From Silene conica (taxonomy: Eukaryota; Streptophyta; Magnoliopsida; Caryophyllales; Caryophyllaceae), in the NCBI GenBank assembly GCA_029255685.2, contig CM055315.2, positions 71,701,681 to 71,765,680 of the forward strand: 64,000 nt of DNA, written 5' to 3'. Under the pieces are notes generated by a model. The model was not told the origin of the DNA, ran no database searches, and saw only the letters and a program-made list of their open reading frames with translations. The position numbers and the translations under genes were made by a program. Shown one piece after another: positions 11,393 to 24,060 of the stretch. Position 1 is the stretch's first letter. Every line of letters starts with the position of its first letter.

Positions 11393-11896
11393 AGTACATA
11401 TCGGAATATGTCTGAGTTGGGACCGCTAGAGTACGATATGTACTGATGTCTAATGCGTATCAAGTTATGATCTGAGTTGCGATCCTCTAGTTTGACATGT
11501 GAGTGTTTGTGGTGTGACGGCCTAGTCTGAGTTGCGACGTAGGGACCGTCTTGTGTATGGATGATGCGGTAGGAGATGTCTAAGTTGCGACCTCTGTCCT
11601 ACCGTGAGTTTGTTTGACCGTAGTGGGTTGGGTCTGAGTTGGGATCCTGATTTCACTAAGAAGGGTAATGGTTCTGATTGAGTTGCGTTATGAACCATTA
11701 TTAGCTGATTGTTATATATCCATCCGTGCCTGAGTTGCGACTACGGGTGTATGCTTGCTGATTTGTGTACCAAGTTTACCTAAGTTGGGGTGTGACTTGG
11801 ACACTGATGTTGTGTTTAGTTCTTGCCTGAGTTGGGGTAGGTTCTAGATACTGTTGATTGCATCTGCTTGCCTGAGTTGGGGTACAGTGTCAGATG
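11393..11896. repeat. Array of about ten hairpins with common core and differing arms
   Basis: Cores resembling CTGAGTTGCGA recur every 44-60 nt (about 11411, 11471, 11526, 11579, 11632, 11676, 11729, 11779, 11826, 11871). Most are flanked by unit-specific complementary arms: AGTACATATCG/CGATATGTACT (11 of 11 bp), CGGTAGGA/TCCTACCG, TAATGGTTC/GAACCATTA, CATCTG/CAGATG, and others with a bulge or G-T pairs. A plain tandem repeat would show the same arms in every unit. Confidence 0.75.
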
Positions 11897-12566
11897 TTGC
11901 TGATTGATTGTGTTTATATAGTGTGATGTTTATCTTAGAACTGTTCGTCCAAGGCATTGGATGACTCTTAGGTTGGTTTCATAAATGTTTTGGAGTGAAA
12001 GACCCTCCGACAGGGCAACTGGAAGGGAGATCGGCTCTCATTTCAAATAGTTTCCGAAATTAGTTGAGAGCCTTTGCATAGTTTTGCATGTTGATATGAA
12101 AGTAGAGATATTGATAGATGTACTCCACATGTTATAAATGTTGGAGTATGTTGTATGCTTTACGTGTTACGTGTCGTTAACAATAGGTGGCTAGGAGAAC
12201 TCTAGTCACTCCCCACTGATTGTGGCGTACATGTTTTCATGTGTGTAGGTACATGACAGGTGGCTGATGGGTTACATTGGAGGCTAGCGAGCGACGATCT
12301 TTTCATCGTTGACTTACCCGATATCGTGTAGCTAGGCCTAGTTGTTTTGGATTTATACTTCAGTGCCTGTAGGGATGTGCAATCCCAGGCTATTTTGTAT
12401 TTATACGTTCGTACTTAGACTGTTACACTTATCTATCGTTGTTCATTTCAGTTTGTACAGTTTTGTTTTAATTTACCTCGTTTATGATGCATGTTAAAGT
12501 TTAAATTTCGCATAAATTTTGGCATGTTTGTATGTTTTATTTTCCGCTGCAACAAGGGGTTTTACA

Positions 12567-13186
12567 TACATATATATTATTGGCATGACATTTTCATTGG
12601 TTTCCCGAACCTCGAGTTTGGAAGATTGCATTGTTTTCTCCAAGCCAGGGATTGGTGGGATAAACGGGTCACTCGTAGGATTAGAATTCATTTTGCATTT
12701 TATTTTATTTTTTATCTGATCCTATTATTATTAGATAGTTATTCTATTCAACCCGTTGGTTGACGTGTTTTGTGTTTACTGGTCAAAATAAAATCGATGT
12801 CTGCTCTAATTGATGCGTCCTATAATAAAGCATTTTATATTTACAGTTAAATGGGGAGCAGAATAAAATAGTAGGTTTTGAGTTAGCTGGACTGGGAACT
12901 TGGGGCGTGGGCAGTCGTTCGATCCAATGGATTCTAGTATCAGTTAGTTTTTAGAGAGTAAGTCATTTATGCTTAGTCTTTATTTTATTTTCGTTGCGAG
13001 TTATAATTTATATTCATTCAGTTTTCTTTAAGTTGTAATAAAACCGTTAAATCATTATGTTTCGATAAAGTACCCTGGTTTTTCTACCTATCTATATTAT
13101 TCATTGTCTTGGGAAACCGAGATTGTAACGGCTTTAGTGATCTGGGATGTGTTGTTAAAGGCTCCTAGATAAATGAGGGTGTTACA
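12567..13186 (+). repeat. Tail of X LTR
   Basis: AT-rich sequence ending in a GGGAAACCGAGAT...GAGGGTGTTACA segment. The last 27 bp match 7925-7951 with few differences, and the layout (GAAACCGAG, then GTTACA end) resembles the T LTR ends at 34487 and 59224. Confidence 0.55.
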
Positions 13187-13239
13187 CACCTACTTTGAAA
13201 CTCCCTCATTTAGATGAAAACAAATGTAAAGTATGAAAA

Positions 13240-13345
13240 ATAACTAAATTAGGAAGGCGATTTGGTACTACTAGTAGATAAAAGTTAACATTTTTGTACC
13301 GATTACGAATTATTGATTATGTTGGTACTGTTACAAATAAAATAG
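13240..13345. repeat. MITE-like repeat copy
   Basis: This shares GATTATGTTGGTACTG-type sequence with both arms of the inverted repeat at 30846-31207. It has no coding content. Confidence 0.45.
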
Positions 13346-13399
13346 TTATTATATTGGTACTGTTTATTAATTTAGACTTAACAAAAATATTGTATGGAG

Positions 13400-14830
13400 T
13401 TGGAAACGTGTAAGAAAAAAGAAATATATCGATATTTGATATTTTACGTGTTTTGTGTGGACTTTCTTCCAAAAATATTAGCACCAGGTAATTAGTACCT
13501 GCAAGATATGGATATCTACCATTGTTTTTTTTCCAGACTCTTTATATAAGATTACAAGATATAATCTAATATATTGAAAAAAAAGATTTAACAACAATTA
13601 GTCAATTCAGAAGAAACCCTCCGATTTCCCATCCTAATCGAAATGACAGAACCTATAGAGCATACGGCCAAAATATTTGGTTTAGAAGTTCCTTCACCAG
13701 TTGCATCAAATGAAGGTAATTTTTCACTTATAATAACTTGCTTAACAAATTATTTGAGTGTTTTTTCTTTGCTTTATTTCTAAGGATTAAATCTCTTATA
13801 AATGTTAAATGACATGACCCAAGTCTTAGGGGTAAAGTGAAACTGAAGAAAGTTTTCCATATAATATCTATTCAGGAGTTTGATTAGAGATAATTTTTTT
13901 GATAAATTAGCTTTAGGTTACCTTAGTCATATTTTAGGATGAAAGAGAATCAAAGGTTTTGAGATGTAATTAATAATTTATGACGATCTTAATACATGGC
14001 ATTATATCTCGATTTGAGATTTGATCTCACAATCAGTTGTTTTAATTTGATCTAACTCTTTGTGCTATAAGTGTTATTATTCCTCGGTAATAGTGTAACG
14101 CATACAAATGCATTTGTGGTAACTCATAAAAACCTTTATAACTCTTTGTGCTAAAAGTGTAACTGATCTTCGTGATTGTTATCGGTTTTGCTCTCCAAGC
14201 TCCACCATTTGTACATTCTAGGGTCTCGGCCAAAGTTTAACACTGGGGTCTCATACCACTTCTGTGGTGTCAGAGTTTTCTATAGAGTTTAAGGTACGAG
14301 TGATTATCATGATCCTTAGTTTAATGGGGTAATTTTTAGGGTACAAACCCACATCCGACATCGATAGTGCAATGGTGAAATATTATCTTTATAAGTGCCA
14401 CAACATATAATAGTATGAGGCCTTTTGTGAAGGAATTCAAGAGTAAATCTATGAGGGTTTGGTACAAAGTGGATAATATCATACTATTATAGATAGTGGA
14501 CATTGATGGAGTACATGTCGACCATAAAATATCAACGCTTCCTCATAACGTTATTGACTAACAAAGGATCACGGTTTTCCTACCGTAAGTTGATTTATCC
14601 ATGTGTTTATTCCCCATCCAATTGCCTATAAAAGCAAAACTATTTTCTTCCAGTTTAAATCATTTTTTACTTTAATAATTTCTTATATTTTTGTGAGTTT
14701 TATTTGATTATTTCTTTCATATTTCTCTTCTTAGGTATTGCTTGATTCGCCTCACCAAAACACATGTATTAGTATTTTTGTGAATTGTAAAAAAGGGTTG
14801 TTATTTGGTTATTCTTAAATCACATGAAAT
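13400..14830 (+). repeat. Segmental duplication, copy A (partner 22620-24060)
   Basis: Collinear similarity to 22620-24060 covers the upstream sequence, exon 1, its donor site and about 1 kb of intron, including a TTGCCTATAA segment and a CCTCACCAAAAC segment. The offset is about 9.2 kb. Similarity is patchy, so the duplication is not recent. Confidence 0.65.
13643..13715 (+). pseudogene. Copy A: first exon of a CDF-like gene (duplicated fragment)
   Basis: The ATG at 13643 opens 24 codons beginning MTEPIEHTAKIFGLEVPSP and ends in phase 1 at a GTAATT donor (13716). The sequence resembles the N-terminal repression motif of cycling Dof factors (a DPAIKLFG...P-type motif, known from Arabidopsis CDF proteins). 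No counterpart of exons 2 and 3 of copy B is visible before E3, so this looks like a 5' fragment. Alternatively the gene continues through undetected exons. Host sequence, not viral. Confidence 0.45.
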
Positions 14831-14999
14831 ATAATTGCCTTAAAACTTTAATTTTTACGCATGGAGAAAATTTCTTACCTAAATATTCTAGGTTAGTTGA
14901 AATTCCTACCTAAATTCAATTTCCTTTATTCAATCAAAAATACTTGCTTCCATTCATTGGAAACGAAAAATTATGTGAAAAAAAATTAACGTGACATTA

Positions 15000-16000
15000 A
15001 AATTTTTAAAGCGAATCAAACGAAACTTTAGTTTTCATTATCCTAATCCTTCATTAATCCAAATTATGTTGAAGAACCATTCCGTTCTTGCTCTGTTAAC
15101 ATGCAAGATTGCGATTATTGAGTTGATTGAATAATATCGACTTTTTGATGGAAAAATACTATTGATAGCGTTAAAGAAATGTGGTTAAGTTTCCTTAAGA
15201 TTTTTCTCGTAAGATAGGTATTCTCTGACATTCTTGCCTAGGTTTCATCCGTATGTAATAAACCAAATTTATTTTTCTAATCATCCTATATCTTTCATGG
15301 TCTTTTTATCGATCTTGTAAACTATGTTCTTAGCAATAACTCAAATTTAATCCTAAATTTATAGGAAATATATAATGTGGGAAAAGTAGCAAATTGCCCC
15401 AAAACGTTTGGGAGTAATGTGCAATTTGGCCTTAAATATTTAAAAATGTATAATTCAACCTCAAACGTTTTAGACAATGTGCAAATGGACCCTATTTTAA
15501 AATTCCAGAAATTCTACATCTACAACCACCTTCTCCACCACTATTCAACACAATATTCTTCCTATATCTTATCCTAACTTTCATCTCTCAGTCAGGCCAC
15601 AACAATAACCATCAATCAAACATAATCTCGCTCTCCAACCATGTGATGTATAACTTATAATTCAAAAGCAAAATTTTCCACCGATGGAAATTTGGAACAA
15701 CATAATAGATTAATAATTAAAGTATATTAATAAGCGGAACAAATTACGCATAAAGAAGTTGAAAATGTACCAATTGGCAGATACTATCTCCTTATCTGAG
15801 GAAACATCCAAGATCATCGACTATACAACTCTTTTATAAGATTTGTGGTCGTTAAGTAGTTCTAGTACACAACAAATTCAATTGACTGTAAATAATGCTA
15901 GTTATTTGTGAAATAGATCCAACATGTAAGCTATTAAAAATGTAAATTGAAAGAAAAATGTAAATTCAAATTAATTGAAAGAACAATTATTTGATAGAAA
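15000..16000. other. AT-rich spacer without recognisable gene
   Basis: Only short open frames without domain signals are present. A stretch near 15380-15480 (TGCAATTTGGCC-like) looks like a fragment of a dispersed plant repeat. Confidence 0.4.
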
Positions 16001-16621
16001 TACTCCGAATTATGAGTAAAGTGTTCAAAATAGTCTAAACTTTATTTTAACTACCAATATAACCAACTAATGCCTTCATTTACTTTGAATAGAATTTGTT
16101 GTTTTTTTTTAACTTATAGTAGCATGTTTTATTGGTGTGATTAGGTGAATAGATTACCAGAGAAGCAAAAAGAGAAAGACGGGGTAAAGAAGGGTTAGAA
16201 ATTTTTCACTTATTTAGCAGCTAGCGGGTCATATATTATAATAAAAGCGAATGAGAGCATTCGTTGATTGTATTGGTAGTTAAAATAGAGTTTGAAGTAT
16301 TTTGAGCTGGACACCCATAGTTCAGAGTATTCTTATCAATTAATCCATTATTGAAAGCAACGTAAATTGTGTGGAAAAATTAAAGACTAACCTAATGACT
16401 ATGATCTAAAACAAATAAATGTAAGTGATGTAAAGAGGGAGGCCCACTATAAAAGCTTTACCCAAAAAGTATACAAATAGAGTATTTATACATGTTATAA
16501 GATTAAGATTGATTAGAGGATTAAATGAAGTATTGACCTAACCAAAGAATCCGTCGCCATGCTAGTCTCCATCTCAGCTCGTGAGGATTGAGCTAGAAAT
16601 GGACAAAACTGTCTTGGATCT

Positions 16622-16726
16622 CAGGCGACTTGAGGTCCAAGTCAAGAGACTTGAGGTCCAAGTCGGGAGGCTTGAGCTCCAGGTCGAGCGACTTGAGAAT
16701 TGTCTCGAGCGACTTGGCATTAAGCT
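16622..16726. repeat. Five 21-bp tandem units in probable E3 LTR
   Basis: Units start at 16622, 16643, 16664, 16685 and 16706, exactly 21 bp apart. Their shared centre is GCGACTTGAG or GAGACTTGAG, followed by GTCCAAGT in the first two. The unit contains the near palindrome GACTTGAGGTCCAAGTC. Confidence 0.88.
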
Positions 16727-19700
16727 CTACTAGTTGAGTCTGGGTCGTAAAAGGGAAGTCATTTGCTTATCTGGACTCTGAATCAAGTGATTTAAAAGTC
16801 TATACCTCTTGATTTTTCAACTTCGTTCCTTATAAGAAAGTATCGGTGCAAAAAAAAAACACATCTCAGTTTGTGTCCAAGTAAGTTCCTCTTCTAATGG
16901 AGCCATTCTCGTCATCGTTGCCTCATAAAGCGCGTGGTGGTTAACATCCGAATTCATGCTTTATTGATCAAAAGGCCATTGTGCCTTGCTTCTTCTTTCT
17001 TGAAAATCATCAAGTGAGTCGATTTTCCTTTATTTATGCTTAAATAAATGCTAAAACCGCTCCAATTTGTGGTCATTTCCTATAAACGACTGTAGAAGGG
17101 AGAGAATAAGAAATATGAAGCAACTGACTATGAAAATTACCCTAACTAGCCATATAGGCATGCAAAATGAGGTTGATTAAAGGGTTACAAGTGTAGATAT
17201 GAACCACATAAAATATCCCAAAACTGAATCTTTACTACCTCGAGTAAAGAGGTGACTAAGACCAAGCCTTTATTTAGACTAATTCTATTAGCATATCCAA
17301 TACGAGAAAATTAGCGGGTCTCACTCCATCAACTTACAACAAGATATTTATGAGGTAAAATGCCTTCTTACAAGGCAAGTGGGGTCTTGCAAAAATGGCG
17401 ATACATCCAAGCATTAAGCATATGATGCATCTGCAAAATATCCTTTTCCTCATCTAAATGGTGGAATCAACTAAGAGAGAAACCATTTAAGGGCACATAC
17501 TACATCATAAATACTAGTTCTAAAAATTACTAAGCGAAAAAAGATAGAAGTAAAGAACCTCCAAATGGTATCAAGCTAGGCTACACTCATCCACAATTAC
17601 TAAATGCTCTCGTTAAGAGCGATGTGCTTATGGTGTTAGAATACATTGGAAGCATGCAAAATTTTCCCTCCTACCTAGACAAGAGGAAGGCTCGTCCCCT
17701 CTCAACCATAAAACAAAGGATATGATCATCAATGAATAAGGGAATCAAAATGTTTGAGTTTCACATTAGTAATTTGCTTTGGGATATTTTCCCTTTTTGT
17801 AACATTTAGACATTAAGCATATTTTTTGCCATTTTTTTTATGATTATCATTTAATACTTAACAATTTGTCTTTTGGCAAAAGAATGTGGCAATGATAAAT
17901 GATATTCAAAACTTCACCGAAGTAACATTAAGAACGACCTCATTTGCAATAAAGATACTCTAAAAATCATAGAAATCCCATTTGCATTCGTAAATTTAAG
18001 ACTTGGATAAATTTAACAAAATTGCAAACTTTTTGGCTTTCCTTGGCATTTGAACTCAATTTTAAGATTATAAAAGTCCATACCCTTTAGTAAATCATGT
18101 ACATGGAATAAAAATTAGAAGAGTGGTTGCATGGCTTCAAGGGTCACCTTAGAATAAATGGTAGTGAATGAATTATCACATCACAAGGAACTCTTGACTA
18201 AGCCTTAGTGCATGGGTCAAACGATACTATCATGACACTAAATGAGGTGTCTGATGACTATTCTAGTAGACAAAATATTAAGTAGAAAATGTATCCACAA
18301 GGGCCTATGCAAACTTTTCATATTTTTCAATTAGGCATTCAAATAGTTTACCTAAATGCAAATACATGCCATGATGCAACTAACATATAAACAAACTAAT
18401 TCAACTTCAACTATGAACTATATTCCATATAATTTAATGTTAGCTCCTAGCATCACATAGGCGCAAAACCACAACAACCAAAATACACAACATCCTTCTT
18501 GACATACAAGCCATCCTCCTCGTGTGACAAGTTAAAAGCGGTCTTCATATTCCCTCATGGTATGTCTCAAATGGTACATTGTATCTATGCGATAAGTGTA
18601 CAAAAGCACATGAGTACATACAATTTTAAACTACTTAAGTAAGAACATGTCTTTGATTTTTGACATTTTTCAAATTTCTAGTGATTTTGGTTTTATGAAA
18701 TAAAAGACATATTTTGAGTCTTTTCGAAGTTTTCAAAATTATTACAAGTTTTAAAATGTAACTTTTCATGTCCACACTTATTTTGAACATTGTCCGCAAT
18801 GTACAAGGTAAGGGAAAGGAATGAAAAGTAAAGACATGTTTTTTGTATTTTGAAATATGGTTTATTGAAAAATAAAGAACATATTTTTGGATTTTCATAT
18901 TTTGAAAAGTAAAAACTTTTTTTTAGGTGTTTGAAAGTTGGAAATTAAAGTACAAATGTAAAATGCAATCAAGAAATGAGTAATTGCATGCTTTATGTAA
19001 ATGCAAGTATCTCTATGTCATATAATACAAATGATGCAACTAATCTAAACTAAGCTAAACTGATGCATATTCTCTATTAGTTGAAAGCTAATTTAACTTA
19101 GCTCGGATTACTTATGATCAAACCTCCCTGAATCGAGCCTAACACTATTGCTAGTGCAAAAAGGAGGAGGTTTGGTCATGAGTGACCATGCATGAATGCA
19201 AAATGTAGTATCTAAATACATCTAACTACATGAGCTATCTAGACTATACTAATTAAGATGAGAAAATTAGACTATTATGATGCATGATACTAGGTGTAGA
19301 AGAGTGCTAATCTGAATTAACTGCTAATCAACTAAATGCGAATGATGGTGATTCAATTGTCTTATTGGATTTTTCTTAATGGAAGAAAAAAAAATAAACA
19401 CCTTCATAAGGCTCAGGTGCACATCTCCCGTGAAACCAAGGCAAAAACGCAACTAAGAGTCTGACAAGGCTCTTGAATTCTATCATTCGTGGAAGAAAAT
19501 TATTTAACTTCCCCAAACCAAACAAGGCACACTCTCAAATTGAGGTTCATCCTTGACCATCCAAGAGAGATTTAAGACAAAAACACTAGATGGACGCATA
19601 GATTGAAAACATAAAATAAAATATATTACAAACGATGGTTTAAGAAAGGACTCCACATAGATTATATGCAAAGTTTCCATATAGTATTGTCAGTGTTACT

Positions 19701-20377
19701 CAATGCTCTCTATCTGTCGGTCAAAAGCTTGAGCATAAGCCTCAAACAAGCATATATAGAATCATGACCACTTCATTACAAAGTACGCCCACCTCATCAT
19801 CCAAAAATTATCATCAATGGTCCTCCTAACAATCTAAGCACTATCCCTTGGGTCTTTTTAATGATCTGACTCAAGTAGCTTGCATATCTTGTCAAAGTAA
19901 GAGAAGAATGATCTTTTAAACTTTTGTCTGAACTTTGAAGTTCTCCCCTTGCTTTTGGGTCAATGGTTGAAGAGATATGCTTGTTTAGGCGTTGACTTAT
20001 GCAAGGGAGTGCTTGAGGGACAAGGAGTTGAGTGGTTAATTTTTCACAAATAGGATCCCTAACATCTTATTTCTTACCCTTTTCTTCTATGATTTCTCTA
20101 CCAAATAGTCCACCGGGCCATTTAGCAAAGTGGCCTTCATATCATCAAGCTTTCCCTCCAACAAGCCTAACTCACGATATTCAACGTAACCATTTCCACC
20201 ACCATTCGATGTGGCTTCAAAGACATCCGCATAGACTTCTCAAGAGTTATTTATAGGCTCATGCCAACAAGACCTGCCATCGAATGAGTTAATAAAACAA
20301 GAGTCACCAAAAGGCTCATCGTACTTTACCAATTCATTCTCCATTGAAAGAGCACCCTGTTAAGAAAATATTTTATT

Positions 20378-20713
20378 CTAATCCTCTACAACACAATCTT
20401 CCACCTCTTCTTTATTCAAGGAGCATCCTGTTCCACCACTAGCTTCCTCCACCATATAGTCGAAGAATGAGTTTTCCATCATTCTTGTTGCACCATTAAA
20501 CCCCTTAAAAGTGATATTATCATAAGTTTTAACCATATAAAATACAAGCAATCCATCATTTAGGTGGGGATTCAAGTTCACCCTCTTCATTTTTTCTTCA
20601 TCAACACTTTCTTTATAAGAGTCATTTGTGGGGACGTCATCTGTCATCAACTTTTTCTCCACTACCGCAAGCTCCAGTTCGAAGGAAACTCCTTCATATT
20701 CACATGAACACAA
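20378..20713 (-). pseudogene. Acidic open frame in E3 (unrecognised)
   Basis: A 111-residue frame, rich in Glu, Asp and Val, with no motif I can name. Its place between the gag-like frame and the 3' interior suggests the E3 post-gag linker, not a host gene. Confidence 0.3.
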
Positions 20714-20984
20714 AAACTTGACTCCCTCAACTTCGCATCCTATTTTTCAAAAGTCACACCCTTATATTCACATTCATCGAGAATGTTTGTAAAATAAGGT
20801 ATAAGTTGAAATGTGAGGTGTTCAATATTTAGAAATTGGGAAGGTGGTGGTATAGTTTCAAAATTTCTTGTATAATGGGTTACAAATTGTTCTTCACCCT
20901 CGCTATATTCCTCGATTACACCTTTCTCTCAAGTTTTCTAAATTGCATTTTGTAAGGGTGAGTTGTAATGAACGAGAGAGACTG

Positions 20985-20986
<2 letters not shown>

Positions 20987-21019
<33 letters not shown>
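20987..21019. repeat. (CT)n microsatellite
   Basis: Uninterrupted TC dinucleotides over about 33 bp. Confidence 0.95.
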
Positions 21020-21022
<3 letters not shown>

Positions 21023-21659
21023 TTCATCACTCTATTTTTCAATGTGTCTTCATAGATTTATTCGTTGGATTGAAATTGGGCTATTCGAGTTCACAAATTT
21101 TCTCCCATGCTCCGTGATATTGTAGAGATTCCAATCCTTTTCTTGTGCATCTTCTTGAATTTCGTTGTAGAACGGACATTGGTTTTGGAACATTTGGTAG
21201 ACCAATATTTGCATCTAAAGGTTATGATTGCCTTGTTGTTGTGGGTACATGGGAGAATGATTGTATGGGTGTTGGTTGTAAGATGACATTTGACATAGTT
21301 TTTAAAATCGATTTTGGGAGGGTAGTTCTTGTGGAGTTTGGATGTGGGGCTTTTGTAGGGGAAGTTTGTGGGGTAATTTGAGATTTCATTGTAGAAGTTT
21401 TAGAATATGAGTGTGTTTTGTTTTCCAACAAACCATCTCCATTCATACAAGTCATACCTATTTAGTATACAATTTGTCCATATACTCTGTGTTCCATCAT
21501 TGGTTCTTTTGCAAGGAAAACAAGGAACACTACACAAGGACGGTATTTTGACCCATTGCCAAAGTCCAACATTTCTCGATATGTTCGTCTGATCATGCTA
21601 ATATGCTTCAACAGTGCAAAACTATTTTGGAAGAGCTTGAATTACCCAAAAACAAATTG

Positions 21660-22600
21660 GGTATATAAGAACTAAAGAATACATAAAGACATTACGAGGT
21701 TATACCCATATAAGAAATGAGAATAAAGAAACTATATATATTTTAAAAATAAAGTTAATGACACACAATTTCCATGTATTTTGAGCAAGTTCTATTATTT
21801 TTCACTACCGTTTGCCTTTTTATAATTATTTGTTAACTCATATCATGTTAATTTTTGTTTATAATTATATAGTATCATGTTTAGAACTTATTTTATTTTT
21901 CTAATGCTTTAAGCTTAATGTAAAGAAATGAGTGAAAAGCATCTTCCGTGCACCTACTTTATTATTAAACATTTCCTTTTATCATTACGATGGTAGGCAA
22001 TGATTAAGTACTAGGATGTTGTCTTTTATGTTCTTCATTTAAGCTTCATAAATTTACACTTTGGTTATTGTACCTACCACTAATTTAGGTTGAAAGGAAA
22101 GTAAGATATGGTCACCTAAGAAATAAGTCAAATTGAATAGTAATACGATATATGTAGAAGTGTCAAATTTCTACAACTTAAATTTCGAGACACAAACCTT
22201 GAAAGCAAAGGTGGTAAAGTAGATATAAGTTTAAGACAAAAGGCTTAAATGGTAAAACAACATAACACTTCAAATACTGGTTTCTGTTTTACGTATTTTT
22301 GCATGGAAGATTACTTTCATGTTCCCGTAAACGTAGCGTGCTAAGAAATGTAAAGTAATGATTACATCCTCATATGCATGAATGTCTAGTGGCTACAGGT
22401 TCGATCCCAAAATAAAGAGTTTGTATAAGATAAGTTTATGTCAATATTAAAACCAATTTATTTGTAATAATAATATCTCATACTCCTGTGTATCATAAAC
22501 TATATAACTATTTTGTCTTTCTGGTATGATGAATCCGTATACTAATCCAATTAGATGGTTTCATATAATTAAAAAATTGGTAGGAAACAAAAATAATGTA
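21660..22600. other. AT-rich spacer
   Basis: No gene, RNA or repeat boundary recognised between E3 and the duplicated gene segment. Confidence 0.4.
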
Positions 22601-22619
22601 AAAAGAACAATTAAAATTG

Positions 22620-24060
22620 ATCGTTGATTTTTTAAGTTTCTGGTATGGACTTTTTTTCCTATAGTATTCATACTAGGCAATAAATACTTACGTGATATGG
22701 AAATCTAACATGAACGTTTTTTGTGCATCAATATATTTTGCCTCATTATATAGCACCGCACCTCATGTCATACTTTAATTTATGTAAAAACATTAATAAC
22801 GGTTAGTTTATTGAGTAGAATTCTTTTTTATTCCCTACAGATATCAAAATAACAAAACCTGCAGAGCACATGATCAGAATATTTGGATTTGATGTTCCTT
22901 CACCAACGAAATCAAAAGGTATTTTATCACTTATATTAGCTTGCCTAAAAATTAGTTATTTAAATGTTTTTTCTCCACATTATTTCTAATATTTAATAGT
23001 GTCATACAAATGTTAAATAGCATAAAGCATATCTTGGGGGGTTTAAGACCATCTCCAATAAAATTTTGATTGGAGGTATTTTTTTATGATAAATTCAAGT
23101 AATCTTAATTACTCTTTTAGAGAAAAAAGACTCAAAGTGTTTCAGATGTGTTTGGGTGGTTGTATATCTGCTAGTTAATACTTTCGCATGTGTTTCATCT
23201 ATGGATTTAAATTTAAGTTAAGAGATATGCTTTCAAAACCAGTTCTCGTGATCTGATGTCAATCGTTGTGCTAAAAGCATAATTGGTCCTTGGTAACATA
23301 TAGAAATGTGTTTATGGTAACTTTTAAAAACCTTGACAACTCGATAACATTGTGCACCTACAAACAAAGTTTTAAATAAGACTGCAATGAAAAACTACGA
23401 CCGAGTTATAAGGTTTTGCACACTACCACAATTAGACGCACATTGAAACATTCTCGATTATATTTATGGTAAAACAACAACAATAACGTCTCAAACAAAA
23501 GTTTAATACTATGGTCACAATACTTAATATTTACCTCAATTTACACATAGTAGTTGTATTAAACATAAATATCATCATAGGCTCATAGCCTTTTTACCCT
23601 ATTGTTCCCCTCTTTCAATGGCTGAAAGAAAATGTACTCTTATGTCACTTCTCTCTCTTCATACTCCCTCTCATCCTATTCAATTCGTGAAATGGCGTTT
23701 TTCTTCAGTTCACATGCCGCCTGTTTGATAGTGATATAGTTGTCTATATTTTTTTCCTCAAACCTTACCTAATATTTGACAACGTTTTTTATCACCAACA
23801 AAATCATTTTTTCCTTAAAATAACCAACTTTCTTTTTAATTTTGACTGTTAAAGGATGATGTTTTTTTATCGTAAACGAAGTTCTCCTTTTTTTACTCTT
23901 CTTCCTGATTTCCTTTCAATTGCCTATAACACATAACTATTTTTTCTTTCATTTTTTGGTCAATTTCTTACTTCAATCAACATATCTTACATATTTATCT
24001 CCTCAAATATTTTTTGATTGCCCTCACCAAAACTTGTAGTGTGAATTTGAATAAAGGGAG
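22620..24060 (+). repeat. Segmental duplication, copy B (partner 13400-14830)
   Basis: Holds exon 1 of copy B and the first kilobase of its intron; see the copy A entry. Confidence 0.65.

Larger units (their letters stand above)
10328..12566 (+). repeat. Y-family LTR, partial
   Basis: This aligns by eye with the complete solo Y LTR at 49278-52308: shared TAACTCGGCCTT-like, CACTCCCCACTGA-like and GGGGTTTTACA end segments, and the GC-rich module near 11226. It ends at GGTTTTACA (12566). It carries three unusual repeat structures listed separately: large palindromes (10832-11136), a hairpin array (11393-11896) and the duplicated GC-rich module. Confidence 0.7.
7924..13186 (+). mobile_element. 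X: decayed Ty3 chromovirus-like element with embedded Y-LTR piece
   Basis: This is a composite. An LTR-end fragment (7924-7951, ending GGGTGTTACA) recurs as the end of an LTR tail at 12567-13186. Between them lie polymerase remnants (7952-10327) and a piece of a different LTR family (Y, 10328-12566; complete relative at 49278-52308). E1 is inserted in the left LTR fragment, so any further left part lies outside the window. Gag and protease are not visible here. It has many breaks and is clearly older than E1. Confidence 0.75.
16000..21600 (-). mobile_element. E3: old Athila-like element remnant
   Basis: The layout on the minus strand parallels E1: gag-tail-like Pro/Thr/Ser-rich frame (21222-21455), acidic frame (20378-20713), non-coding 3' interior with a GGACAATGT-like segment (about 18795) as in E1 and E2, a TTTGGTTTGGGGAAG tract (about 19510), and a TTTTGGGATATTTTATG tract near 17210 resembling the LTR junction. 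The sequence left of it would be the LTR and holds a 21-bp array. Ends are not defined. It is heavily broken and much older than E1 and E2. Confidence 0.5.
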
